Shown here in pieces: positions 33,430 to 46,496 of a stretch of DNA of 64,000 nt (position 1 is the stretch's first letter; each line of letters opens with the position of its first letter). The stretch lies in assembly GCA_000697475.1 (NCBI GenBank), contig JNEU01001092.1, forward strand, positions 1-64,000, read 5' to 3'. The position numbers were made by a program, and so were the translations under genes. The notes beneath the pieces were generated by a model, which did not search any database, was not told where the DNA came from, and saw nothing but the letters and a program-made list of their open reading frames with translations. The DNA comes from Lichtheimia corymbifera B2541 (Eukaryota > Mucoromycota > Mucoromycetes > Mucorales > Lichtheimiaceae).

Positions 33430-34879
33430 GAAAAGCAGGAAAGTGTAAAAGAAGAAGAAAGGGATAAATGATGAAAATAAAACAAGCGATAACAAACCCG
33501 CTATTAAAATACTTTTGCAAGATCCCCATCGGGAGAAACGTTTTTCTATGGATAGCCTTTTCAGGAAGCGGGGATGTCGAACGCGTGCTTAGCACCAATC
33601 ATGTCCAAGTATTATGTACCTTGTTGCAATTGACAATAATGGCTCAGACTTGTCTTATCTCTCTGTCTCTCTCTCCTCCCCTTGCATGTTTTTGCCATTG
33701 TGCCAATACAACGGAAACTACCTTGACGCATCAATGACGTTGTTGTTGTTGTTGGCTCCATTATCTTAATATTGATTGCTATCAGACTTTTGCGGAAAAT
33801 GCTTGTTCCAATAGATGATACCCACCCAATTGGGGTTAATTTTTGTGTGGCTCTCATTGGGGATCAGGGATGGTAACGTGAGAGGGGTGGTGAAGCTGAT
33901 TACTGATCACAACAGCTTTAAGCCGCACTCCTCCTTTATTGCTAATGCCAATGCCAGCAAGTCAGCTCACATATTACATTCTCCGTTTCAAGGATGAACC
34001 TGCTGCATCCAATACTCTGGGTAATGGGTACATGGCCGTCATATCGTTCCTGCTTTTGATCTTGCGCATTTTCGATTAGGTTTGTCCTACACATGCTCCA
34101 CACGTCAATGCAGTTTCAGAAATTCAAGAACGTTACAGGAGGAATTTTATTATCTTACTAATGCGGTGCTCGTGAAGGTGGCACTTGAGGAACATCCTCC
34201 CTGACATACAGTAGAAATAGTAATAGTGGTAGTCCAATTCTGTATGTAGCCGTTCTCAAACATGCGTCGACAAAAACACCAGCGTTTTACAAGTACATCA
34301 AACGCCTTATCCAAAGCAGCAAGCAATGACCCTTGTTCAATGCGGGTTATATGAATGAATTTCCCAAATACTGCCCCTCAAATGTCAAACTAGGTGCATG
34401 ATAGGTCTAAAACAACTTTTTGACTCACAGTCTATTTCCAGAGATGTCACAAAGCTGAAATCTTAGTACAAGTCGCCTACTGGTGCATTTTGGACAAAGC
34501 TCGCATAACAACTTATGGTCACGTGGTGATCAGCAGTATATTTGACGCAGATACAACAAAGACGCAATATTTTGGTCATAGCACTTTTTCTTTTTTTGCA
34601 CATCATTTTCACGTGGCTTCAAACTTTTGCTCACACGAGCATCAATGCATGCGATAAATATGACAAAGTGCCAAGCCGGATCATTATTACACGAAAGGAG
34701 ACATCCAGTTTCGGCACTAGCCAGCGTATGTAACGATGAGCCAAAGAGGATACTTCACAACAAAGATAAGATAATGTTATTCCAAATATGAGCACTCGAC
34801 AAGGAATGGTTATGATGAGTGGAATATGCAGTTTTATATGAAAAAAAATTGAGATGGTGGTAGTTGGGGGGAAAACAAT
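33430..34879. other. intergenic region, nothing recognised
   Basis: About 1.45 kb between the transporter promoter and the 3' end of the remodeller gene. Several short ORFs have no protein-like pattern. A pyrimidine-rich leader for the transporter is near 33440-33480 on the minus strand. Confidence 0.4.
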
Positions 34880-37800
34880 CTACATACGGGTGGCCAAAAC
34901 TTCATTCTTCGTATCACGTAGTTGAGAGCTGTCAATTTCTTTGAAACCACCCGAAGAACTGGTATTTTCTTCGCTAAAGACTTGTTCGCTGCGATCAAGA
35001 AGCTTCTCCAAATCCTCATCAGAAATAATCTTGTCGTCCTTGGATACAACTTGTACTTGTTCACCATCCTCAGATGCCAAGATCTCGGCCAACTCACGCA
35101 GATTTGATTCTTGATCCCTCTTTGTCGATGTCGGGTTTTTGAATTTTCCTTTGCCGATCACAAGCTTCTCCAAGCGTCGTTTAGCTGTAGCACGTTCCAA
35201 CATTTTGGCCTCGACTGTGTTGGCAGCCACCAAGCGATACACCAATACAGGTTTGGTTTGGCCAATACGATGCACACGATCCTGAGCTTGCAAGTCCATT
35301 TGAGGATTCTAAATACATGATGATGTTAATACTGATGAATCCACCCAATATGTTGTTTACTTACCCAATCGCTATCGAAAATCACTACCGTATCAGCAGC
35401 TGTCAAGTTGATACCAAGGCCACCAGCTCGTGTTGAAAGAAGGAAAAGCTTTCTTGGGCTGTCTGGTTTGTTGAATTCTTCAATTTGCTCTCGCCGTGAT
35501 TCTTGACTGACACTTCCATCCAACCGGCAAATAGGCCATCCCTTGATTTCGGTCGCCCAGTCCTCAAGAACGTCCAACATCTTGGTCATTTGTGAAAATA
35601 CGAGTACCTTGTGTCCTCTTTGGAAAAGACCAGTCAATAGTCGGTCGAGGAGAAGCACCTTGCCCGATTGTGCACCAATTTGATCATCAAGGAGGGGAAC
35701 ACCAGTGTTTGGATCGACAGGCCAATCAAAGAGATATGGATGGTTGCACACCTTGCGCAACTGCATGACAATATTTTGCAGATGTAGCCCATTCACTTGT
35801 TTAACTAAAAAACGATGGCATCATTGTTTAGTTGACAATGAAAACGCTTCTTTGTTTTCCTTATACTTACTTGCTGCACTGATTTGTTGCTTCTTTTCCA
35901 CTGATTCGGCGCTGACTGGCGTGGTGTTTTCATCGGCTGCTTTCTCGAGCTCCTTGAAATATTGAGTATCCGACTTTTCTTTGTAATCGATATCCGCCTT
36001 AGTCGAACGTTGATTGCGCTTGTTCTCCTCATCATCAAGGGGTTGTTGTGGTTGTGGTTGTGGTTGCTTATCTTCAAAAGCTTTGGTCTTGCGGTTGATG
36101 AGGTATTCGCGAATATCTCGATTCAAAATAGCGTCGTACAAGTTCTTTTGGGCTCGTGTCAAAGGCGCATAAAGCAGATATTCCTTCTTCCTTGGGAGTG
36201 AATGCTCAACTACAAACAAAAGATATCAGCATGCTATCCCAATGTACATGTATATCCACTACTTACCATCCGTCTTTAGTCGTCGTAACAGGAAAGGTCG
36301 AAGAATGGTATGCAGACTTGTGATGACACGGCCCTCTTCCTCCTCCTTGATGATTCTATCTTGACCACTCTTTTGATGAATGTCTGAGAAATCGAACCTG
36401 CACATTTACGATTAGCATCGTGTAAAGGTTTTCATATGCATCGGTAGCTTACCATGATTGAAACATGTCCAAGTCGTCAAAGATATCGGGTAACAAAAAG
36501 TTCAAGAGACTCCATAATTCGGCCAGGTTGTTTTGAAGTGGTGTACCCGTCAATAGCAGACGATTGGCGCTGGAGTAAGTCTTGAGCTCTCTGATCAACC
36601 GGCAATTCAAATTCTTCAAACGATGACCCTCGTCCACCACAATGTATTTCCAGTTGTAGCGTTGCAAATATTTCCTGTCATTCATGACAATCTCGTAGCT
36701 GGTGACAACGATGGGGAATTCAAACTTGGTCTCCTTTCGCTTGGGAAGCTTGCGACTAATCATATGCTGTCGTTCATCCTTGGTTCCATGATACAGTAGC
36801 ACGTTGATTGAAGGGGTGAATCTAATAAACAGCTATCAGTAATCTTCATTCTGAAGTGTTCCTTTTTCTGCTTACCTTTTGAATTCATTGACCCAGTTGG
36901 CAAGGGTTGACAAGGGAGTGACGATAAGATAAGGACCAGCCACATTCATAGCCTTGAGATGAGCAATAAACGAAATGGTTTGCAATGTCTATAGGAATAT
37001 GTCGTGTTAATTGAGCGTATAACAACGAAAAACATGTTGAAAGTCGTACCTTGCCCAAACCCATCTCGTCAGCCAAAATGCCGTTCAAGCCGTTCTCCCA
37101 TAAACTGATGAGCCATTCCACGCCAGCCAATTGATAATCACGAAGAACACCTCCTGTCACCAATGCGGGTTGTCTTGCAGACATGGTAGGCTTCACCGAT
37201 TGACCCTCAGCACCAGCACCATTAGCTGTATTCTCACTATCAGCCTGGATAGCCTTGCCGACATTGCCATCCATATCCTTTCGTCGTTTGACATCCTAAA
37301 GTGGAAATATGAAGCTGTATTTAGTGAAACTGCAATACTTGAGCGTGATCTTTGATCTTACATCTTCATTCAGATAATCGGTCAATTGATAATTCGAATC
37401 CGTTGTCTTTCGCTTGCGAGAAGTTGCACGTGCCTTGTTGCCACCACGCTTAGTGGAAGTGGTAGTAGTTGTAGAGCTTGCTGGTGTAGGTTGTGGTGCG
37501 ACTCGCTCACGAGCTTCTTCCTGCTGCTTTGCCAATTTCTGACCGAGGATAGTGGCATAAGCTGATGACTTTTCCAGTAAAAAGTGCAAGCGTTTCATAC
37601 GTTGCTTGTTGACGGTGCTGTCGAATTGAGCTTGAGCCTGTGGATTATGAAAGCGATTTAGTATCATCGGACCTTGGGCGGATAGGAACTTGTAGACAAT
37701 GGGTTAAACTCACCTCCTCCTCCATACGCTTATCGTCTTCCTTTTGGGTATTCTCAGCTAGTTTGGCCTCTTCTTCGACCATGGCTTCCGTTACAGCATT

Positions 37801-38133
37801 CTCTTCAGTAGCAGAATCGTCACCGTTCTTGTCCTTCTCATGATCACTTGTCACTGGAGTCGTTTGGGCAGTGGAGATCTAGAATGGAATAAAGCGATCC
37901 ACATGGTGAGTATGACAAGGCAAGCAAAGCTGTCAATGGCTTTCATGTACCTGTGATTCAGTTGTTTGAGAAGACTGACTATCGCTGTTGAAGGTAGCAA
38001 TGTTGGTGTCTACCTCGTGTGTGTGAGAAGCTGCCATGGCGTTGTCGACTGTCAAAAAAGAAATGACAAGGAAAAGGAGTTGGCGGAGCAGATCTCAAAA
38101 TATATATACGCGCCACTCACGCGTGTTGGCCAT
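34880..38133 (-). CDS. DDM1: SNF2-family chromatin remodeller, DDM1/HELLS (Lsh/Irc5) type
   Basis: This is a multi-exon gene. A 13-bp first exon (38133-38121, MANT + 1 nt) splices to 38048, rebuilding MANTLDNAMAAS. The acidic, Lys-rich N-terminus is followed by the SNF2 motor: [34 protein letters not shown] (Walker A), [10 protein letters not shown] (DEGH box), [22 protein letters not shown], then the helicase C motifs [27 protein letters not shown] and [29 protein letters not shown] and [14 protein letters not shown] match the DDM1/HELLS/Irc5 branch rather than ISWI or CHD. By family it remodels nucleosomes in heterochromatin, supporting DNA methylation or genome stability. An acidic linker (about 35850-36090) interrupts the motor between the lobes. 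Confidence 0.9.
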
Positions 38134-39327
38134 TTTTTATTGTCCCAGGCACATCCACACACCTTCTTCTCAATGAATAGTTGCAAACAAGGATAAATAG
38201 ACAAGATATATTATTAGGAACATGCATGTTTAATTAAGGAAGTGGGTTGAATTTGATTCTTCTTGCGATAAAAGTAGAAATTGTCGAGGATATAGATAAA
38301 GAAAATATGTCAATCAATGTCTTCTTTGTCGTTACATAATGATCTACATGCATTGAGATAGCAGCAAGACAATCAACCTACTAGGGCATACTTTGCGTGT
38401 TACACCTACTCAATGCAATTTGTTCACCGCTGTCGCGTGCTTATCCACCATCTTTAATGAGCAAGTAACTCGGCATCTAAGGCACTGATCTCCCGATTGC
38501 ATCTTGAGTCGATGGCCTCCTAACCATCTGATGATCATACCTTATCCAATCATCTGCTGAACAAATGACAGCCACTCTTTGGATCAAACCATCAAATACA
38601 TATTGTGCGGTCGAGTTCATATGATACATAAGTACATAGCCCATACAAACTATCCGATATGCCATATTAAAGCTATCAACTCGCCCTATCGCTCAATACA
38701 ACAAATGAGCCGCAAAAAAACCAAAACTTCGGATCACGCAGCACCCAAATGAGAGGTGATTTTGTAGTGAACGATATGTAACATGCATCTGTTTTGTTTA
38801 CTTGTCATACTTATCAAGAACGTAACCTAGTGCAGAAAAGGACGGTGCTTGACCAAAAAGGAGGAAACGAATTGAAGTCAGTGGTGTTACACGTGCCAAG
38901 CGATCCAGGAGAAACGATCCGCCCATTGAAGAAGACGACGATCCAAGCATTCAAATCAATTATAATATGTAAATAGAGGTCGAAAATGTGCATACTATTC
39001 ATAAAACAATGTACAAAAGATAATCGAAAAAGACAATGATAATAAAAAAAAGGAGGGGTTGAGGAGAGAGGGATTCGTCTATATCATTGTTCCACGCAAT
39101 AAGCCTTGCCTACTTGTCACCACGATTTCATCATTGCCCACGACATTGACATCGATGCCACGTATCTGCTGTGTATGGCCAATCATGCCGGGTGTTGCTG
39201 CGACATTTTCCACAGTGTAATATGCGTGAATACTATTTACAGAAAGGATGCTTTATATGGAGGAGGAGGTATCATTGGAGATATGGAGAGCAGCTAAATT
39301 GACATGACCTCATTTGCCGAAAAGCTT
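38134..39327. other. intergenic region, nothing recognised
   Basis: About 1.2 kb between the promoter of the remodeller and the 3' end of the unknown gene. It holds one 60-codon plus-strand frame at 38794-38976 without a recognisable match, and A-rich stretches. No RNA gene was seen. Confidence 0.4.
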
Positions 39328-41608
39328 TCAGGCAGCAACCGAGCGAATCCTGGTCCACGCCTTGGCTTGACCCACTTTGGTAGCGATGGTCTTTTCCAGG
39401 TTGGGCCGTTTGTGCATATCTTCTACCTCATCAAGTGCCAATGCTGTCAAATAACTATTGTGGGATTCCTCAAGTCTTTTCAACGTATGATGCGTCTTGT
39501 CCAAACCCAACTGGAGAAGCATTATCAATTAGCCTCGTTATTTGCAATATACTTTGAGCTTCTACCTTCAGCACCCACAACATCTTCAAAAGCTCCAGCA
39601 GAAGATATGACTGATTCAACATGGTGGGTATAGTGACTTTGTAAACTCTCTCGAGGATGAAGATGTCTGGTTCCGGCATGTCAAGCGCCCACAGGTGAAT
39701 TGCGTCCTCTTGAAAAGCTGTTAGAAATTGCACTTCCATACTACTACGTTCTCCCGTTGTTTACCTCGAGCATGAACAACCCATAATCTTAAACTTCCAA
39801 ACTCTTGTGCTGTGGCAAATGGATATTTGCTGATAACTGTTTTGAACATGGAGAGTAAGCCGAAAACACATTTGATATGATCATATGCTGATCTTGGTTC
39901 GTCGTTGCAGTTGTACGGGCCAGATGTTTCAAGGAGCAGGACTTCGATGGTGTCAAACTTCAATATGCCGTCTGCTTTGTAGTTGTCGTCAAGAGTATTG
40001 AATGACTGCAAATTCACTTCGCCTGGTGAGAATCGAGCCAGTGTATCCGTCGTCATTGCGTCTGTTACGCTTTCCAAGCACGGCCATATCAACCGGTGGT
40101 TGTAGATAATCTCGCTGTCGTCTACATGATTGCCATCTTTACTGAAAATGTGCTTGGCACTATTGGGTCGAGGTAAGCGTCTTATCCCACCATGCAAGTC
40201 CATGTCAACAAAACTTACAAATGCTGAAATATGTTTGAAACCAATTGTCCGGATGTGGTATTAAGCCCAGCGAATGACATGTTGGCTGCTTCTTTGAACT
40301 TATCATTGGATATCTGACACCATACTGTTAGCTTATACTGTCAGCCGATGTAATATAGCACCAACCTTAGCTGACTCAATGCATTTTTTGACATACGCCT
40401 TATGTTCTTGAAGAATATTGCTTGACGGCTTCTCAAGGCGAAGATGGTCGTAAAGTTCTGGCGGAATGTGGGGCTTTGACTTGACAGAATATCCGCATTC
40501 AATCACATGGAAATGTTCAAGGCTATTTGCGTTGTACGTTAAGATTCAAGCATGATGCTTTCTCCTTAATGAAGCTTACTTGTAGTCATGTAATGCGTCC
40601 GACCTTCGATCCATCAAATCGTTCCAAGCCCGGAAAAAGTCACTTTCGTCATCAATGTCCCAATGGCTGTCGTCGTCTTGTGTATCCACCTGGTTCAGCA
40701 ATGTTAGTGCTCGAAGCGAACGATATCTTAGCGGTTCTGAAATTACCTCCAACTGGTTCTGATCACTGTCTCCTGTATTACGACCAATCTCCGATATGTC
40801 TGTCATTGATGCGCTGTCAGAATTGGATGTGCTGTCGGCATTAACGGTATCGACACGTCTACGGAAGAATGTACATGTCATCAATGATCCCGTTAATCAT
40901 CTTCCTCTTTGGTTGTCTCTTACGGGCGTTGGGATGGTACATCGTCATTGGGTGATTCGTTTCGATCATCAGCACCTCTTTTTCCAAGAACGGTTGTTGT
41001 GATACTTGAGCCTGCCACTGCAACAAATAAGAGTCAAGTCAGACACAAAGCAAGCGATATAATCCAGAGAACGGTGTGAATCTTACCTGCATAGTTGAAA
41101 TCACCCATATTCCCATGAATATTAACAGATATCGCCTTGTCATCATCGCCTTTTAGCATGTCTTCCAAGCATTTGACGTTTTTTGCCTACAAGAGATTAT
41201 TAATCCCAATCATCTTATCCAATCCTCTTACATGTTACCTACACTGATATCACTTTTTAGTTGCCCAACATATGAAGAAATATTCAAAGGAAGCTTGTGT
41301 TCTTTCTTGGACAGCCATTCCAAATCGTCAAGGTACTGTTGGCGTAAACGTTTCACTGAGACATTGGAGAGAATCAAGTTGTTGTTACGGCAGTACTGAT
41401 CAAAGCTCCATGACTGAGGCTGAGTGGTGGAAAGGTAGGTGCGAGTTGGCAATGTGGTGGGACTAAACGGAAGATCTTGAGGCAGTTCGAGCATAAAGCG
41501 AGGAAGGAGTAGAGCTGGCCGGGCTTCCGCAGCTGTTCGCGGTTTTAAAACCTGAGCTGGCCAGGCTTCCGCAGCTATTCCCTGTCTTTTGTCAGCATCA
41601 CCATCCAC
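39328..41608 (-). CDS. unknown, probably lineage-specific protein with a conserved alpha/beta core
   Basis: This is a multi-exon gene. The N-terminal region is Pro/Ser-rich (an alternative start is the Met at 41494), followed by an acidic low-complexity part with FFRAWNDLMDRR. Next come ECGYSVKSKPHIP and ISNDKFKEAANMSFAGLNTTSGQL, then the best-defined block, SEIIYNHRLIWPCLESVTDAM and YKADGILKFDTIEVLLLETSG, followed by YDHIKCVFGLLSMFKTVISKY. The last intron removes 55 bp before LGLDKTHHTLKRLEES. I recall similar uncharacterised proteins in Mucorales but cannot name a family. The strand pattern ADG ... EVLLLETSG loosely resembles a PD-(D/E)xK nuclease core, but the Lys of ExK is absent, so that is only a suggestion. 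Confidence 0.6.
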
Positions 41609-41785
41609 AGGCTGCCGTCTTCAAGTACTGATACGAACGCATCTTATTCATCTCCAACATAGCCAAGTAGGTAGAGGGTAACGCCTTACTGTTTTTTACG
41701 TTTCTTATTTTAAAACAATAGGGATCAATCTGCCATTTCAGCTACTTCAACCAATCTTTTTGTTTTTGAACAAGACATCGCCCAA

Positions 41786-42570
41786 CGCAACTACACCGAT
41801 AAAAAGGCGAACAGAGGGACCTTGGAGCTGAAGGACTTGTTAAGGCTTCTAGAGCCCTGTTGCGAACAATCTTTGTGCGGCTCAGCAGCTATCCTTGCTG
41901 TGACGAAAATCCCTTGCCTGGTGGTGGCAATCTTGCTGTTACCTTGCAAACGGATGCTCACTGGGTTGTGAGATGTTGGGTGGAGGACGCAACTATACCG
42001 ATAAAAAGGCGAACAGAGGGACCTTGGAGCTGAAGGACTTGTTAAGGCTTCTAGAGCCCTGTTGCGAACAATCTTTGTGCGGCTCAGCAGCTATCCTTGC
42101 TGTGACGAAAATCCCTTGCCTGGTGGTGGCAATCTTGCTGTTACCTTGCAAACGGATGCTCACTGGGTTGTGAGATGTTGGGTGGAGGACGCAACTATAC
42201 CGATAAAAAGGCGAACAGAGGGACCTTGGAGCTGAAGGACTTGTTAAGGCTTCTAGAGCCCTGTTGCGAACAATCTTTGTGCGGCTCAGCAGCTATCCTT
42301 GCTGTGACGAAAATCCCTTGCCTGGTGGTGGCAATCTTGCTGTTACCTTGCAAACGGATGCTCACTGGGTTGTGAGATGTTGGGTGGAGGACGCAACTAT
42401 ACCGATAAAAAGGCGAACAGAGGGACCTTGGAGCTGAAGGACTTGTTAAGGCTTCTAGAGCCCTGTTGCGAACAATCTTTGTGCGGCTCAGCAGCTATCC
42501 TTGCTGTGACGAAAACCCCTTGCCTGGTGGTGGCAATCTTGCTGTTACCTTGCAAACGGGTGCTCACTAG
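41786..42570. repeat. tandem array of a 202-bp unit, about 3.9 copies
   Basis: Units start at 41786, 41988, 42190 and 42392 (marker cgcaacta followed by accgataaaaaggcgaac). The first three are essentially identical and the fourth differs at a few bases (for example aaaatccc to aaaacccc, acggatg to acgggtg). Each unit carries a 66-codon frame starting MLGGGRNYTDKKA in the preceding unit tail and containing a hydrophobic stretch (LVVAILLLPC). Because 202 is not divisible by 3, the frame stops at each unit end. Short internal stems are visible (cagca/tgctg; ttgcc/ggcaa). It lies just upstream of the unknown gene on the minus strand. No known family was recognised. Confidence 0.95.
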
Positions 42571-43025
42571 ACTGATATTGCCTCCACCTACGTTCTTGAA
42601 CTTGTCGATTTTATGCCCAATTCCAAAACAGAGAAGTGAAAACTGGATGCTATATTATACTATGGTGATTAACTTTCAATCTGACAGGGACAATGGCTAC
42701 CAAATACGTCGCATCGCGTAACCGCTAATTGAGCAAGATATCAGTATAGCCCCATTAGTTTAGAATATTGGATAATCACTATAGCTCTTATTGAATTTCA
42801 AATGAATACAAAAGTAGTGGTGATAAGCCATTGACCATGCTGAAATCGAAAGTTTGCAAGTGAAGCGAAAGATGGTTCTGATTATTGATAGTAAATTGAT
42901 ACATATGCAAGCGTCCATGTGCACTATAGATACACTCGGCCTCCCACGCCATTGATGATACATTGAAGAATTATATAAACACCCTTGTTTAATATCGAAT
43001 AAAGTACAATATGATATGGATTCAA
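42571..43025. other. intergenic region, nothing recognised
   Basis: AT-rich sequence between the 202-bp array and the 3' end of the DUF423 gene. No supported coding frame; it carries the 3' flank of that gene. Confidence 0.4.
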
Positions 43026-43519
43026 TTAAAGCAACAAAGCTGCCCATCCAGCCATCATAGCCAAACCACCCAAAGGAGTGACAGGGCCCAAGAAACGGAA
43101 TTGGTCGCGATTGAGAGTCAGCAGGTAAATGGAACCGCTAAATGCGAGCGTTCCCGAAAGCATCAAAGGGGCCACTGCAGGATGGATACGTCGCACAGTT
43201 GAAGGAATGGATGCCACTGCGAGAAGTGCAACAGAATGCATAAGCTGATAATGAGCTGCTGTAGTCCAATTCTATATATAAAAGAGCTATTAATACAAGT
43301 GAATGACAGGTCGTCGTCAATGACAACAGCTTGCCTGAATCTTGCTTGGCTCATTGCCAACGCGCTTTGCTAGTCCATGAGCACCATACGCTCCCAAGCC
43401 AATGCCAGTCAATCCTTTGCATTACGTTTTCCAGGTTAGAGAATATTGCATTATGAAAAGGGGGTGGGGAAAAAGTTACCGAGGACGCTTGCTGCTTTCC
43501 AGTAGAAGTTTGATGACAT
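43026..43519 (-). CDS. small membrane protein, DUF423 / TMEM256 family
   Basis: Three exons on the minus strand; start MSSNFYWKAASVLG at 43519. The spliced chain has the family signature LTGIGLGAYGAHGLAKR, then NWTTAAHYQLMHSVALLAV, SGTLAFSGSIYLLTL and FLGPVTPLGGLAMMAGWAAL, giving four membrane segments. The family (bacterial YgdD, animal TMEM256) has no established biochemical role. The intron between SKIQ and NWTT starts with GCAAGC on the minus strand, so it appears to be a GC-AG intron, the second in this window. It is divergent from the catalase gene, sharing about 470 bp of upstream DNA. Confidence 0.82.
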
Positions 43520-43986
43520 GATTAAAGGAAGAACCTGTACGAACCTGGTCATCCGATTTGGACTGCGTTATCAAGCAAGCTCTCATCCCGCTCTACATAA
43601 TAGTGCGTAGTACAACCCAATGCGAGCAACCATGGACATCCATAGTGGAATCAGGGGGTGAAGACATGATACAAATCAACCACCAATAGCCGTGACAACA
43701 GAAAAAAAGTGCCATTGAAGCAAGAGTGACGGATTGCAAGCGGAAAAATTAAAGTACAATGCTTATTCCAACAAGCTGTGTTATGCAAAATATAGGAATT
43801 TTTCGTTCCAAAAGATATTACCTTGTTAGTTTGTTGTTCATTGTCTAGACCCATTTATTTGTTTACTGATATATACATGAATGCATACAAGCATATAAAT
43901 GCACCTTATCCTGATGCAAGATGCTTCATTGTTCTCATTGACAGCTCCTCCTCCTCCTCACTCTTTTTTTACTTCTCTTTATCCGG
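43520..43986. promoter_or_regulatory. shared upstream region of the DUF423 gene and catalase
   Basis: A 467-bp divergent spacer. The catalase side ends in a pyrimidine-rich leader (ctcctcctcctcactc, 43947-43962) just before the ATG. No specific stress-element array was recognised. Confidence 0.4.
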
Positions 43987-46496
43987 ATGAAGTACGCAGC
44001 TCTTTGTAGTATCGCATTTGCAGTCCAGCTGCTTGGTTTTCAGCTTGTCCTAGCTGCAGGTGGCTCTGGTGGCGGTGATGGCGAATGCTCTTTCCAAACA
44101 GCCATTAAGGGTGGTAGTAGTGGTGATGCTAAGATCGAGCAAATGAACCAATTTGTCATTGATGATGGCGGTACTCAAGAAACCACCAATTTTGGGTAAG
44201 CTGAAAGTGATTCGACGACATCCACCAGATCACTAACACCTCTATTGTAGTCAAAAAATCAACAACTCTGATAGCTTGAAAGCTGGTTTGCGAGGACCTA
44301 CGCTCATGGAAGATTTCATGATGCGTGAAAAGATCATGCATTTTGGTAAGGTTTATTCTCTTTAACATTGTTATGTAATGCTGATGTAATATATAGATCA
44401 TGAACGCATTCCTGAAAGAGTTGTCCACGCTCGTGGCGTTGGTGCTCATGGTTACTTTGAGACATATAAAGATTGGTCTGATCTCACCGCTGCCAAGTTC
44501 CTCAGAGACACAAGCAAAAAGACACCGGTCTTTGTTCGTTTCTCTACTGTATTGGGTAGCCGAGGTTCTGCTGATACGGTGCGTGATGTGCGTGGTTTCG
44601 CCACTCGCTTTTACACTGAAGAAGGCAACTTTGATCTTGGTAAGCAAGCAACAATTGATGGCATCATATGTCTATTATTGACAAGCCCTGCTAACCACAC
44701 CCCTCCTCACCTTATTAGTGGGCAATGCAATTGCACCCTTCTTTGTACAAGATGCCATGAAGTTCCCCGACATTATCCATTCTGGAAAGCCTGAACCCGA
44801 TAAAGAGGTTCCCCAAGCCGGCACTGCTCATCAAACAGCTTATGACTTTTTTGCCGAATTCCCAGAGACTCTGCACACTGTTATGTGGGCATTGTCTGGT
44901 CGTGGCATTTACCGCAGTTTGCGACAAGTTGAGGGCTTTGGTGTCCACACGTAAGTGTTTATGATTTCAAACCATCTTTCATGCTGACAGCCGGTATCAT
45001 AGTTTCCGCTTAATTAATGAAGATGGCAAAGCTGTGTTTGTCAAATTCCACTGGAAACCTCTTCAAGGCTTGTGCAACCTTGTTTGGGTAAGTATATTCA
45101 TTGTCAACAAGGAGACTTGGTTATTGACAAACCCCGTTGCAAATAGGATGAAGCCCAAAAGATTGCAGGCAAGGATGCTGATTTCCATCGCAATGACCTC
45201 TATACGGCTATTGAGAAAGGCGATTACCCAGAGTGGGAACTTGGTGTTCAAATCGTGGAAGAGGAAGATGAATTCAAGTTTGACTTTGATCTTTTGGATC
45301 CAACCAAGATTATCCCAGAGTCGTTGGTGCCAGTGACCAAGCTTGGAAAAATGGTGTTGAATCGCAACGTGGATAACTTTTTCGCCGAGACTGAGCAAAT
45401 CACTTTCCATCTCGGTCATATTGTGCGTGGTATTGGTTTTACAAATGATCCATTGTTGCAAGGTCGATTGTTCAGTTATCTCGATACACAAATCAATCGC
45501 ATGAATGGTGCCAACTTTATGCAAATCCCTATCAATCGCCCTATTGTGCCAGTGCACAACAATCAACGTGATGGCTACATGCAGCACAATGTCTTCAAAG
45601 GTGTGGTCAGCTACTTCCCCAATGGTCTGCAAAACAACACACCAAGCATGGTTGATCCGCAGGACGGCGGCTATGTTGAATATCCTGAAGAAGTGAAAGG
45701 TCCCAAGCGTCGTGGCCAACCCCCAAGCTTCTTTGACTTTTACTCGCAACCTCGTCTCTATTGGAACTCGTTGACCGAAGCCGAGAAGCAACAAACAGTG
45801 GATGGTTTCCGATTTGAAGTTGGCAAGAGCAAATCAGTTGATGTGCGTAAGCGCTTTATTGATCAGCTCAACATGGTTGACAACAATCTTGCACGTCGTG
45901 TCGCATTTGGTGTTGGTGTTCCATTGCCTGACAAGGTGGTTGAGAATGATGGCCGTTCCACTACTGGTATCTCTATCAGCAAGTATCCCAAGCCAGATCA
46001 TATCCGCACTCGCACAGTGGCTATTCTCACTGCACCTGGCACCAACACTGAGGAAGCTAAGGCCATGTATGAATACTTGAAGAGTGAAGGTGCCTATCCA
46101 GAATACGTAGGCGTTGGTCTTGGCGATCAGGATGGCCTTGAAGTGACCAACACTTACACCACTACATCCTCTGTGCTTTTCGAGGCTGTTTATATTCCGG
46201 GTGGACCTGAAGCTATCAAAACCATGATGGAGAATACATCACTCTTCCCATATGAGGAACCCAAAGTCTTTGTTCTCGATGCTTTCCGCCATGGCAAACC
46301 TATTGCTGCATCCAGTGATGGTTTTGATATCCTTAAATGGGCAGATGTCAAAACAAGCGCCACCTCTGCTGCCGACTGCAACTCTGATCTCGGTGTCGTT
46401 GTTGGTCCTGCTGGTAGCTGCCTTAATGAAGAATTCAAAAAGGCACTTATTGAGCAACGCTTCTGGGACAGACTTCCCTTGGATGGTGACATATAG
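43987..46496 (+). CDS. secreted large-subunit (clade 2) catalase
   Basis: There are six exons (43987-44195, 44251-44345, 44397-44639, 44719-44950, 45003-45087, 45147-46496), giving 737 aa. A signal peptide ([20 protein letters not shown]) is followed by the catalase core: [20 protein letters not shown], the distal His in [13 protein letters not shown], the Asn in [13 protein letters not shown] and the axial Tyr in [10 protein letters not shown]. The C-terminal extension, with [17 protein letters not shown] and [11 protein letters not shown], is the flavodoxin/DJ-1-like domain of large-subunit catalases (HPII type). It disproportionates hydrogen peroxide; the leader suggests export to the wall or medium, or passage through the secretory pathway. 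All exon junctions are in frame. Confidence 0.93.

Noticed and set aside
41973..42721. Repeated 66-codon ORFs in the 202-bp array as real small membrane proteins
   Set aside because: Identity is explained by the tandem repeat and no leader or splice context supports translation; kept only as an observation.
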